Assembly (NCBI GenBank): GCA_964563155.1 | Contig: CAZLVL010000012.1 | Coordinates: 24,789 to 88,788, forward strand | Reading direction: 5' to 3' | DNA: 64,000 nucleotides | Origin: DUPQ01 sp964563155 | GTDB taxonomy: Bacteria > Bacillota > Clostridia > DUPQ01 | In this document: positions 16,618-25,478 of the stretch, in pieces | Numbering within the stretch: the first letter of the stretch is position 1 | Layout of the letters: every line of letters starts with the position of its first letter | Position numbers and translations under genes: made by a program | The notes under the pieces: model-generated | The model's input: only the letters and a program-made list of their open reading frames with translations | Told to the model about the DNA's origin: nothing | The model's database searches: none

Positions 16618-19343
16618 TCATAGGAACCAGGCATTATCCTGTAAAATCCTCTAAAGGAAAAAGATCCGTCTTGTGCAATATAAGATACTATTGCATCAGA
16701 TACCTCAGTAACTTGCCCCTTTATACTCAAATGCAACTGCTTAGTCCTATTATCAAACTCAATACTTTCAACATAGTTACTATTACTAATCCATTTACCT
16801 CCTGAGGGTAAATCTATGGCAACTCCATACTGGTCAAATACCTTTAAGGGCAAAGAGTAAAAGTCAGAAGTTGATATTACAAAAGATTGCTTGGTATCAT
16901 ATTCCAAGGTGGCTACCTTAGGCCTTTCTGCCTTTATCTCAATACTATCAGTTTGTATTACCCTTCCATCTTTCCAATACATAATAAGAACAGTTTCATC
17001 TTGTTCAAAATATGAAGAAAATCTTAGGGCAAAATCAGATTTTGATACATAGACCTTATTAGAGTTTAAGGTAATATTTGAAATAATGGTTGGTAAGCCA
17101 TTTGCATCGGTTTTTAGCATAACAGGCTCTTGTAATAAGGTATATCCAGTCAAACTAATATATTTAGTATAGGCCTCTTTTCTGTCAAAAGAGCCTCCAT
17201 AAAGAACCTTAGGACTAGAAATATCAAATACACTAATATCAGCAGCTGAAACATTGGTTAAACTAAAGCTGTATCCTGATTTATCCATAACCTTTCCATC
17301 TCTAGTAATATATATGTTAAAAATATCTCTACCTGTAATATTAGTAGTAGAAACCATAGTATCAGATAAAGTAAAACTCTTTCCCGAAACCCTATCTATC
17401 AAAACTCCCCACTTAACACTATCCCACTGAGGTCTATTGGATAGGGAGCTTTCTCCTCCAAATTGGTCAACCACCTTAATGTATGATAAATCCAATACAT
17501 AATTTGTAATTCCTTGCTCAAAATGATAAAAAGGCAAATCAATTCCAGTAATAATATATGGGATGTTTCCATCATTTACCCTGGCACTAAATAGGGATGT
17601 AGTTTTTCCTCTAATGGTACAAGAGATATTGGCAGTACCTGAGTTAATAGTATTAAAAGATAAGATACCACTGGTTATCCTAATATTAGCTGCAGGTATA
17701 ACTGTTACATTAGAAGAAGTATAGGAGATAAGGTCACTACTTTTAACCTCATAAATATCTCCATATTGGTCATAGGCTAAAACATTAACCTCTACCCTCT
17801 CATTTTTAAATATGGTTGAAGGCAGACTATCCACCTTAAGAGAGGATAAATATGGAGCCTCATACACAGTTATATTTGCAGTTGCTGATATACCTTCAGT
17901 TGCTACAATTATTCTTAATAATACTTGACCTTTTTCATCTGTTGCAAAAACCAGATTACCGTTTTTATCCACCTTAATAGAAGAGGCACTAATAGAAATA
18001 GAATTAGACGATGTTAATAATATGTTCTTTTTATCTATGTCTGATTGTCTTATCTTGTATTCTTGGCCATATTGGTCATAGGCTTTGAGTTTAATAATAT
18101 GAGAAGAGGTCTTTTCAAAAGCTCTTTCTTGATTGTTTGCATATTCAATTGCTTCTACACTTATTCTTTTAATAGAAGGTAGGGCTTGTACTACCAAACT
18201 AGCTGATGTAGATACCAAAGACTCATTATCTAAGGCATATAAATATACTTGGTCTCCTAAAGAAGCTAAAGAGGTATCCAGCATAGCTCCAAAGGTAGTT
18301 TTACTCACACCTATTCTTCTAGCACCTGATGTTCTATTGGTTACTGATAAGGTAACCTTAGACAAGGACATTTCTTCTCCATACTGGTTTAGAAGCTGTA
18401 GATATAGCTCTTGGGCACTTGTTTTATACAATCTATCTTCATCAATAACTAAAGTAGTTGCCCTTTCTTTTTCCACTTTAACACTTTGCACCTTGTTACC
18501 TACTACTACTGTATAGGTATCTGGACTTAAAGTAGCACTAGTAGTTATGACAATAGTTTTTCTGTTATTGGAAAATTCAAACTTATGACTAATACCTACA
18601 ATATCTTTTCTCAATACTACAGATACATTGGCAGGTAAAGCACTTGTAAATTCCAAAGTAATGGAACTTCTTCCACTGGCATATGCCCGTCTAATATTAA
18701 TTTCAGAACTCTCTATAACAAAGCCATACTTTTCAGCCAAACCTATATCTATAACATCCCTATTAACCAACTCAGTTACTAAAGATAAACCATTCTTCGT
18801 CTTTACATAAAGAGCCTCAACAATAGCCAAGGCCACATCCTGGTTAGTTATATTATTCTTCCATCTTAAAGATGCAATTCCCTTTGACTCTGCAAAGGAC
18901 AAGGATTCTTGCCAGCTAAAATCCACATCCTGCTTATACCCTAAAATGGTAAGTAAAACCTTTGCCATCATTTGTGCATTAATAGTCTCATTAGGCCTAA
19001 AGGTTCCATCTTCATATCCTGAAAAGCCTACACTAGGATTAGCATTTAAATATGCCAAAACAGGCTGCCAATAGGCACCTGCTGTACTAGCATCTCTAAA
19101 AGAAGCTATTCCTTTGTACTCCAGTGACACCTCTTCTAGTCCTAACATCCTTAAAATAATCATAGAAGCATTGGCTCTAGTTGGTTTTGAAGCTAAGTAA
19201 TTATCATCTAGACCACTTCCACTACCTTTTAATATTCCTAAGCCATTAACTATTTCCACAGAAGTATAGGCCCTTACCTCTAACATTCCAAGGCCTAGTA
19301 CTATAGACAATATTAAGATGATACTTAATATTCTTTTTTTCAT
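16614..19343 (-). CDS. S-layer homology surface protein with xQYG repeat domains
   Basis: This 909-residue exported protein has a signal peptide ending near V-R-A (about 23-25). Three SLH motifs follow at about 27-200 (G-L-G-I-L-K-G, then F-R-D-A with G-T-F-R-P-N-E, then N-N-I-T-N-Q-D-V-A). These bind pyruvylated wall polymers. Five beta-rich units come next, each marked by N/D-Q-Y/F-G (N-Q-Y-G, D-Q-Y-G, D-Q-Y-G, D-Q-F-G, D-Q-Y-G). The same series occurs in the two genes upstream, so the three are tandem paralogues. There is no Shine-Dalgarno site; an extended -10 box lies six bases before the ATG, implying a leaderless message. A near-consensus WalR box precedes the promoter. Its end overlaps the walR promoter. 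Confidence 0.87.
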   Translation of the reverse strand: MKKRILSIILILSIVLGLGMLEVRAYTSVEIVNGLGILKGSGSGLDDNYLASKPTRANASMIILRMLGLEEVSLEYKGIASFRDASTAGAYWQPVLAYLNANPSVGFSGYEDGTFRPNETINAQMMAKVLLTILGYKQDVDFSWQESLSFAESKGIASLRWKNNITNQDVALAIVEALYVKTKNGLSLVTELVNRDVIDIGLAEKYGFVIESSEINIRRAYASGRSSITLEFTSALPANVSVVLRKDIVGISHKFEFSNNRKTIVITTSATLSPDTYTVVVGNKVQSVKVEKERATTLVIDEDRLYKTSAQELYLQLLNQYGEEMSLSKVTLSVTNRTSGARRIGVSKTTFGAMLDTSLASLGDQVYLYALDNESLVSTSASLVVQALPSIKRISVEAIEYANNQERAFEKTSSHIIKLKAYDQYGQEYKIRQSDIDKKNILLTSSNSISISASSIKVDKNGNLVFATDEKGQVLLRIIVATEGISATANITVYEAPYLSSLKVDSLPSTIFKNERVEVNVLAYDQYGDIYEVKSSDLISYTSSNVTVIPAANIRITSGILSFNTINSGTANISCTIRGKTTSLFSARVNDGNIPYIITGIDLPFYHFEQGITNYVLDLSYIKVVDQFGGESSLSNRPQWDSVKWGVLIDRVSGKSFTLSDTMVSTTNITGRDIFNIYITRDGKVMDKSGYSFSLTNVSAADISVFDISSPKVLYGGSFDRKEAYTKYISLTGYTLLQEPVMLKTDANGLPTIISNITLNSNKVYVSKSDFALRFSSYFEQDETVLIMYWKDGRVIQTDSIEIKAERPKVATLEYDTKQSFVISTSDFYSLPLKVFDQYGVAIDLPSGGKWISNSNYVESIEFDNRTKQLHLSIKGQVTEVSDAIVSYIAQDGSFSFRGFYRIMPGSYD

Positions 19344-19349
19344 ACATAA

Positions 19350-19378
19350 ATTATATCAGATAAAGACCAATATTCTAT
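19350..19378 (-). promoter_or_regulatory. Extended -10 promoter giving a probable leaderless transcript
   Basis: TGATATAAT (19350-19358) is an extended -10 element ending six bases before the ATG at 19343. At 17-base spacing the -35 position reads ATAGAA, a poor match, as expected for an activator-dependent promoter. The expected start site falls on or beside the start codon. Confidence 0.6.
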
Positions 19379-19380
19379 CT

Positions 19381-19397
19381 TGTAACAAAACTGAAAC
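19381..19397 (+). promoter_or_regulatory. WalR-box-like direct repeat (one mismatch)
   Basis: TGTAAC-AAAAC-TGAAAC matches TGTWAH-N5-TGTWAH at 11 of 12 defined positions. It lies directly upstream of the weak -35 of the SLH gene 16614-19343, but is oriented opposite to the gene. walR is encoded immediately downstream of that gene. Confidence 0.45.
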
Positions 19398-19423
19398 AAA
19401 AAAAAGAGAGCAGATCGCTCTGC
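19398..19423 (-). terminator. Terminator of the central S-layer gene
   Basis: On the minus strand GCAGA-GCGA-TCTGC (19410-19423) forms a short hairpin with a GNRA-type loop, followed by TCTC and eight T. It sits about 30 bases after the stop of the gene 19452-22139. Confidence 0.72.
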
Positions 19424-19451
19424 CCCCCTTTAATTGTGTTAGTAAATGAAA

Positions 19452-22139
19452 TTACTTAACAGCTACTTCTGCGGTCCATGCGCCATCGGTTGATACGAAA
19501 CGAACTACGCCAGCTTTTGTAGCAGCAACATCAACTTTTGTTGCTGTTTCATTAGCTAGGACAACTTCTGGGATTGAAGCATAGAATTTACCAGCAGGTG
19601 GTGCAATAGCTACGCCGTATTGATCCTTAGCAGAAAGTGTAACTGTTTTTGGAGCAGCTTTATCGTCAAATTTCAATGCGATTGAAGCAACAGCAGGAGC
19701 TGCAGCTTTAAGAACTATTGTCTTAGAAGCAACTTCTACACCAGTAGCACTCCAAGCTTTGATAGTAACATCAGCGTCTTTATCTCCAATATCATTTGTG
19801 CGTACAAACTTGAATCCAGCTATATCAGCCTTATCATTGGAAACAGTATAGGTTAAGCCGTTATACAAAGCAACACCATCATAGTTTACTAAAGCAACGG
19901 TTGTTCCATTAGCAGTCTTTCCAATTATATCAAGTGCTAAATCATGTCCAGCTTCTCTTCCAGCACTCTTACCATACATTTCATCAGCTACCTTGAACTC
20001 ATATGATACTATGTCTTTTGCTTCTACTACTGTTAAAGCAAAGTCATATCTGTATTCAACATAAGCGTTTGTGTTTGTAGCTAGAGGATCTTCGTTAGCA
20101 TAAACCATTACAAATTGGTCTGTGCCCTTCTTATGACCTTTGATTTGGAAGACGTCAGGAGTATCATCAACTAATGCAACTGTAGCATCTGTATCAGTTC
20201 CAGCTTTTCCAAATGGAACTTTTTCATCTAATCTAAATAGATAGAATTTATAAGCTCCACCAGCAGGATCAATCTTATTGCCATATTGGTCATTTAGAAT
20301 TGTTTTGGTCATGTCTAATTCAATTGTCACACCTTCAAGTACAGCTTCTGTACCTAAGCCAACTGCTGCAATTGAAGCAATAGCTTTTTTAGCTAGAACT
20401 GTAACTGAAACAGTGGTATTAAGTCCCTTGTCAGTTGTGAAATATAAATCAGCAGCACCATTCTTGTCAAATGTAAGTGCTATTTCGTTTTTAGCAAAGG
20501 TTTTTGCAGTGATATTAACACCAGCTACTGAAACAGCTGTTATAGCCCATGTTCCATCAGCGGTAACATCAATTGCTTCACCATATTGATCTGTTCCAAC
20601 AACTTTAAACTTAGCAGCTTCGCCTTCATAGATAGCTTCAGGAGCTTCAATTTCGAATGAAGCAAGTGTAGCTACAGCATAAACTGTTTCAGCATAAACG
20701 TCTGATACAGAACCAGAGGCCATAACGATAGCTCTAACTGTAAATGTGCCAGCTTTAAGGTTCTTAAGTGTTAGTTTGCCATCAGCAACAGCATCAACTT
20801 CAGCACCTGTCATAACGATGTTATATTTAGCAGCATCAATTGTTGTTAGATTTAAGGTTTGTCCATATTGGTCTTTTGCTTTAAATGCAATGGTATTGTC
20901 AGCTGTTCCAGCTGTAAGTCTACCAATGTCTTTAGATTGTTTTCCTTGAGCAATTGGTCCAACAAATTCTATTGTAGCTAAGAATTGGTCATCAACGATT
21001 GTCAAAGTTTCATTTAATGTGAAATTCTTTGCAGCATAGTAAGCGAATACTGATACTGTTGTACCTGCAGCAGGAAGAGTTGCGGGTAATGTTAATTTTC
21101 CAGTTGTATCAGCAAATGTTACTGGTGCAATGGAAGATCCACCAACAACACCACTAACGTTCATTTTTTCACCATATTGGTTTAAAAGATGAATATTAAG
21201 ATCTTGTTCGCCAGCTTTTTTATAAAGCATTGTTCCAGCAGCCATTACTAATTCTGTAGCTGTTTCGTCTGCAGCAACTGTAAAGTCAGCGGTATCGTCA
21301 CCAACTGTCACTGTGTAATCACCTTTTGTTAGGTTTACAGATCTTGTTAGTGTAGCTACCTTCTTATCAGTGCTCCATGTAACTGTAGCAGCTTGGCCAA
21401 CAGCACCTTTTCTTAATCTAATTAATACTAGAGCGGTGTCTTGAGCTTCAGCAAAGGTAACAGTAACTTTCTTAGCACCTGTAACTTTGGCTGTAAAAGC
21501 TGCAACTTCAGCTTCTTCTTTAACGCCAGCTTCAACAGCTTTTTCAGCGTCTAGAACGCCATCTTCGATTAGAGCATCAACTAAAACGTCACCGTCTTTA
21601 GTTTCAAGTACAAGAGCTTCTACTAAAGTAGCTGCAAAATTATCATTTGTTGGATCTTCAAATACTGTAAGTCCAATAGTTTCTGCAAAATCTTCAACGT
21701 CTTCCCACTCAAAATCTTCCCCTTGTTCGTAACCTAATACTGCTAGCATAACTTTTACTAGCTCTAGGCCTGTAAGGTCTTGCTGAGGTCTAAATGTTCC
21801 GTCTCCATAGCCAATCCATCCTAATTCAGGATTTGCAAATGCATATGCAAGATATGGAGTCCAGAAGTTATCACCAGCATCATCAAAGTTATCTTCTCCT
21901 TCGAAATCACCAGCTTCTTCTTCAAGACCTCTAGCTCTAAGAGTAATCATTAGTCCTTGAGCTCTAGTTGTACGTTTTGCTAAATATTCAGCTGTAACGC
22001 CATCATCACTATCGCCTTTTAATAGACCAAGAATCTCTGCGGCGGCAGCTGGTGTAACATCAGCAGCTGTAGGTATCACGAATATTGATAACAGCATTGC
22101 TAAGGCTAGTACCAGTGCCAATAGTTTTCTTGTTTTCAT
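19452..22139 (-). CDS. Probable major S-layer protein (SLH plus xQYG repeats)
   Basis: This 895-residue protein has a signal peptide ending near T-A-A (about 24-26) and SLH motifs to about residue 205, one with Y-G-D-G-T-F-R-P-Q-Q. Five beta-domain repeats carry N-Q-Y-G, D-Q-Y-G, D-Q-Y-G, D-Q-Y-G and D-Q-Y-G, colinear with its two tandem paralogues. It differs from them in being very rich in Ala, Asp, Glu, Thr and Val, with a more restricted codon choice (many GCT/GCA, GTT and ACT codons). This is the usual mark of a very highly expressed S-layer protein. It has a strong AGGAGG site, a leader hairpin, a WalR box about 100 bases upstream and its own terminator. Major-component status is inferred from composition. 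Confidence 0.87.
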   Translation of the reverse strand: MKTRKLLALVLALAMLLSIFVIPTAADVTPAAAAEILGLLKGDSDDGVTAEYLAKRTTRAQGLMITLRARGLEEEAGDFEGEDNFDDAGDNFWTPYLAYAFANPELGWIGYGDGTFRPQQDLTGLELVKVMLAVLGYEQGEDFEWEDVEDFAETIGLTVFEDPTNDNFAATLVEALVLETKDGDVLVDALIEDGVLDAEKAVEAGVKEEAEVAAFTAKVTGAKKVTVTFAEAQDTALVLIRLRKGAVGQAATVTWSTDKKVATLTRSVNLTKGDYTVTVGDDTADFTVAADETATELVMAAGTMLYKKAGEQDLNIHLLNQYGEKMNVSGVVGGSSIAPVTFADTTGKLTLPATLPAAGTTVSVFAYYAAKNFTLNETLTIVDDQFLATIEFVGPIAQGKQSKDIGRLTAGTADNTIAFKAKDQYGQTLNLTTIDAAKYNIVMTGAEVDAVADGKLTLKNLKAGTFTVRAIVMASGSVSDVYAETVYAVATLASFEIEAPEAIYEGEAAKFKVVGTDQYGEAIDVTADGTWAITAVSVAGVNITAKTFAKNEIALTFDKNGAADLYFTTDKGLNTTVSVTVLAKKAIASIAAVGLGTEAVLEGVTIELDMTKTILNDQYGNKIDPAGGAYKFYLFRLDEKVPFGKAGTDTDATVALVDDTPDVFQIKGHKKGTDQFVMVYANEDPLATNTNAYVEYRYDFALTVVEAKDIVSYEFKVADEMYGKSAGREAGHDLALDIIGKTANGTTVALVNYDGVALYNGLTYTVSNDKADIAGFKFVRTNDIGDKDADVTIKAWSATGVEVASKTIVLKAAAPAVASIALKFDDKAAPKTVTLSAKDQYGVAIAPPAGKFYASIPEVVLANETATKVDVAATKAGVVRFVSTDGAWTAEVAVK

Positions 22140-22163
22140 AGCTTTTCCTCCTTAATAATTTGC

Positions 22164-22176
22164 GGCACAAAGTGCC
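22164..22176 (-). other. Hairpin in the 5' leader of the S-layer mRNA
   Basis: GGCAC-TTT-GTGCC forms a perfect five-base-pair stem with a three-base loop, about 24 bases before the S-layer ATG. It has no T run and so is not a terminator; mRNA stabilisation or control of ribosome access is possible. Confidence 0.5.
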
Positions 22177-22234
22177 TTTTTAACTAGATTTAATATATCA
22201 CAGTTAATGCTGGCTAAATTAGGTATTACATAAC

Positions 22235-22251
22235 TGTTATTTGACTGTTAC
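22235..22251 (+). promoter_or_regulatory. WalR-box match upstream of the major S-layer gene
   Basis: TGTTAT-TTGAC-TGTTAC matches the WalR/YycF consensus TGTWAH-N5-TGTWAH at all 12 defined positions. It lies about 96-112 bases before the ATG at 22139, upstream of a TGTGATATAT-like -10 region near 22190-22200. It is oriented opposite to the gene. One such match somewhere in 64 kb would not be surprising by chance; the location is what makes it notable. Confidence 0.5.
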
Positions 22252-22262
22252 AGGATTGTAAT

Positions 22263-22284
22263 AAAAGAAGCCCCGTAGGGCTTC
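22263..22284 (-). terminator. Strong terminator of the first SLH gene
   Basis: On the minus strand GAAGCCC-TACG-GGGCTTC (22267-22284) forms a seven-base-pair GC-rich stem with a tetraloop, followed by TTTTATT. It lies 58 bases past the stop of the gene 22343-25333 and separates it from the S-layer gene. Confidence 0.88.
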
Positions 22285-22342
22285 CTCTAAATTTTATTTT
22301 CTTATTAACTAAGTGAAAATATGGTTTTAATATAGAAATCAA

Positions 22343-25333
22343 CTAATTTATAGCCTTTTCCACACCATAGCCACCAGAGGATACAAAGCGCACAATTCCT
22401 GGTCTAATCACAGTTATTTCAGTTTCTGAAACGTTCTTAAATGGTCCAGTAATTAGAATGTCAGCAACGTTTGCAGAATAGAAATCTCCCTTAACATCAC
22501 TAGCAACACCATATTGGTCTTTACCTAGCACCTTGACTTTTGCTGATACTCCACCTGCCGCAGGTGTGTACTCAATAACTAAGGTATTTAAGTTTACTTG
22601 AGGTGTAGCGCCACGAGATTCCACAGTTTCCAAAGTTGTCAGTATTAGACCTGTATTAGAAACCAATTGCAGTTTTGTTGTTGCTGTGGAGCTTGTGTTT
22701 GCTAAAGCTTTGGCTTTTAGAACTATTCTACCACCAATTATTTCTTTTTCGAAATTAGTTGTATTTGTAACTTTAAGTTCAGACACACCTGAAGGAAGTC
22801 CTTCATTGTTATACTTCAACTGAACTGTTGCTCCTGTGGAAGACCTTCCGGTAATATTAACTTTCTTCCAGTAATCTGCACCACCACCAGCATACATTAG
22901 GCCTATGCTTTCGATTTGGTACGAAGAAACTCCATCTTCACCTAACACGTTTACAGACTTGTCTAAAGATGCAATTTCTGTAGCTCCTAGAAGAAGTTTA
23001 AATGTAAGTGTGTAATTTCCATCAGCATTTGGAGCGGTAATTGTTTTACCATTGATATCTAAATCAACATCCACATTCCAGCCATTGCTGCCTTTAATAT
23101 TAATCTTGTATCCTGGATATTCTGCCAAATCAACTACTCTTCCATATTGGTCAGAGATTGAAAAATTGTCAAAAGTAAGATCTGCAGAAGCTTCTTTTTG
23201 GAATGCTGAAGCAATATTGACATTATTTATTTGAATAGGCTTTGGAGCTTCCATAACCTGAACAGTTAAAGTACCTTGTACAATATTATTAAAAGAGAAA
23301 GTCAAAGTTGTAACACCAGCAGTATTTCCTCTAATCATTATTGTCTTTGATAAAGCATCATATTTAATATTGCTTCCTTCACTTGCTTGACCTGGAATAA
23401 CAACACCACCATGTGTTGATTGTGTCCAAAGCTTATCTAAACTACCAACTATATCTGATAAAGGAACAGCTTTTCCGTACTGGTCTTGAGCAGTCATAAC
23501 AAGAGACGCCCATTGACCTGCATATAACTCTCCAGAAATTCCTTGAATATTCAAAGTACTAATTGTTGCAGGAGACTCTACGGTTAGAGTATATCTTACA
23601 GATCCCATGTTAGGATTTAGTGGAGACATAACTGTTAGGGTAACAGTACCCTCTTTATTCCCAATTGCTCCATTACTAAAGTAAAGTTTGCCATCAATAA
23701 CTGAAATATTAGCAGGATTTACTATAGCAGTATCAGTTGAAGTTATGAATAGAGGTATTGAACCATCTACAACATTAGAAATATCAAGATTTCCACTTCT
23801 TAGTTTGTATGGATTTCCGTATTGATCTGTCACATTTACAGACAAAGTATGACCAAAGGTACCCTTTAGAATTCTAGTTTGTTTGTCTGCTATTGTTAAT
23901 TCATCAAAGACAAAGGATGAGATCTTTGGAGCAGTTGCAACTGTAACAAACTTGGACACAGCTATTGCAGTAGCATTATCCACCACAAAGATATTAATTG
24001 TATCACCAACTTTTAAACTGTTAACTCCACTTAAAGTAACAGAGTCTATAGTTCTTGTAAATACAAAAGTAGCATCTGGCTTTTGAGGGCTAAGAGCACT
24101 AAAGGTTAAATTCAAGGTACTAGGATTCATAGCAAGTCCATATTGGTTGTAGAACTTAATACCCAAATCTTGAGCTCCAGCTTGAGGATATACGGTTTCT
24201 GCTTGGAAAACAATTTCAGCAAGTTTTTCAGCTTCAAAATCAAATTCTTTTGTGGAAGTTGAAATAGAAATAGAATATTTTCCTACTGGGTAATTAATAG
24301 CTCTTGTTATTCTCAAGGTTCTTCTGTCAGTAGACCAAGTTTGAGTTAAGCCTTGTAAAATTGCAGCACCAAATTTGGTCGTAACAGCAGTATTGGTAGG
24401 AACAGGCATGTTGAATACAACAGTGATTTCCTTGGTTCCTGATGCAAAAGCTTCAGTTATGAGTAAGGTTCTAGTTACAGTAACCTTAGAGGTTATGTCA
24501 CCATATCCTGCAACTGTTCCTTTAACGTTGTAGGAACCTTCTTTACTAGCATCAAAGGTACCCCATTTAACAGTTACATCAGCTGTGCTTCCATCAGAGT
24601 AGGTTACATTTACCTTAGCTGGTAGTGGACTATTGCCATTTAAGCCAATGGTATATGTTGCTTCGTAGCCAGTAACACTTGTTACAGTTATGAAGCCTGC
24701 TTGGGCAGCATCAGTAGCTGAAACTATTTCATCTTCAACCAATTGATTGATTAGAGCTTTTCCTTCTGTGGTATTAGCATTTAGAGCTTCTACCATAGCA
24801 ATAGCAGCTTCATTATTATTAATTAGTTTTTTACCTTTTAACTTTTTTAAACCAACAGATTCAGCAAATGTAAAGGTATCAGCCCATGTAAAGTCTACGT
24901 CTTGTTTATAGCCTAGCACTTCTAAAAGCACTTTATAGAAGGCTTGGGCTTCCATTTCTTGATTAGGTTTGAATGTGCCATCGGGGTAGCCTACAAAACC
25001 AGCATCAGGATGATTCTTAAGGTATGCTAGCATATTCTGCCAGTATACAGTAGCATCTGAAGCGTCTGAAAAGGTGTTTGAGCTCTTGTATGCATCAGCA
25101 TCTTCTTCCAAACCGGTAAAGCGCAGAAGCAACCTAGCAGCTGTTTTCCTATCAGGTCTTTTGGCAAGATACGTTTGAGTAAGTCCTTCTGCAGAATCTC
25201 CCCTAAACAGATTCATGGCTTCAAGTTTTTCAGCATCTGTTAGTTCAGCTGCCATGGATGGTAAAACGGCAAACAAAGAAACTAGCATTGATAATGCCAA
25301 AACTAAAGCCAACATTTTTTTAGTTCTTTTCAT
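22343..25333 (-). CDS. S-layer homology surface protein with Big_4-like insert and xQYG repeats
   Basis: This 996-residue protein is the first and largest of three tandem paralogues. A signal peptide ends near S-M-A-A (26-29), followed by SLH motifs to about 205, including F-V-G-Y-P-D-G-T-F-K-P-N. An additional domain absent from the other two occupies about 220-290, with L-P-A-K-V-N-V-T-Y-S-D-G and G-S-Y-N-V-K-G-T-V; this is a bacterial Ig-like group 4 pattern. Five beta units then carry N-Q-Y-G and four D-Q-Y-G motifs. It has a clear AGGAGG site, a leader of about 100 bases with an AACCC/GGGTT hairpin (25399-25415), a good promoter and a strong terminator, so it is its own unit. Confidence 0.87.
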   Translation of the reverse strand: MKRTKKMLALVLALSMLVSLFAVLPSMAAELTDAEKLEAMNLFRGDSAEGLTQTYLAKRPDRKTAARLLLRFTGLEEDADAYKSSNTFSDASDATVYWQNMLAYLKNHPDAGFVGYPDGTFKPNQEMEAQAFYKVLLEVLGYKQDVDFTWADTFTFAESVGLKKLKGKKLINNNEAAIAMVEALNANTTEGKALINQLVEDEIVSATDAAQAGFITVTSVTGYEATYTIGLNGNSPLPAKVNVTYSDGSTADVTVKWGTFDASKEGSYNVKGTVAGYGDITSKVTVTRTLLITEAFASGTKEITVVFNMPVPTNTAVTTKFGAAILQGLTQTWSTDRRTLRITRAINYPVGKYSISISTSTKEFDFEAEKLAEIVFQAETVYPQAGAQDLGIKFYNQYGLAMNPSTLNLTFSALSPQKPDATFVFTRTIDSVTLSGVNSLKVGDTINIFVVDNATAIAVSKFVTVATAPKISSFVFDELTIADKQTRILKGTFGHTLSVNVTDQYGNPYKLRSGNLDISNVVDGSIPLFITSTDTAIVNPANISVIDGKLYFSNGAIGNKEGTVTLTVMSPLNPNMGSVRYTLTVESPATISTLNIQGISGELYAGQWASLVMTAQDQYGKAVPLSDIVGSLDKLWTQSTHGGVVIPGQASEGSNIKYDALSKTIMIRGNTAGVTTLTFSFNNIVQGTLTVQVMEAPKPIQINNVNIASAFQKEASADLTFDNFSISDQYGRVVDLAEYPGYKINIKGSNGWNVDVDLDINGKTITAPNADGNYTLTFKLLLGATEIASLDKSVNVLGEDGVSSYQIESIGLMYAGGGADYWKKVNITGRSSTGATVQLKYNNEGLPSGVSELKVTNTTNFEKEIIGGRIVLKAKALANTSSTATTKLQLVSNTGLILTTLETVESRGATPQVNLNTLVIEYTPAAGGVSAKVKVLGKDQYGVASDVKGDFYSANVADILITGPFKNVSETEITVIRPGIVRFVSSGGYGVEKAIN

Positions 25334-25445
25334 TTAATCTTTCCTCCTTATTAGTTAAGATTTCTCTTTTGTGCAAAACATCTTAGTGTTAGACGAACAA
25401 CCCATGTGAAGGGTTCCATCTATTTAAAATTAAGGTGTTAACAAA

Positions 25446-25474
25446 ATTATAATTTATTAAAGCGCTAAAGTAAA
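25446..25474 (-). promoter_or_regulatory. Promoter of the first SLH gene
   Basis: TTTACT (25469-25474) and a perfect TATAAT (25446-25451) are separated by 17 bases on the minus strand. It starts right after the stop codon of the O-antigen-ligase-like gene and gives a leader of roughly 105 bases. Confidence 0.78.
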
Positions 25475-25478
25475 CAAC

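Noticed and set aside
19452..22139. Long open frames on the plus strand opposite the S-layer genes (for example around 20278-20589 and 21487-21732)
   Set aside because: They arise from the biased Ala/Thr/Val codon use of the real minus-strand genes, have no ribosome sites and encode low-complexity sequence.
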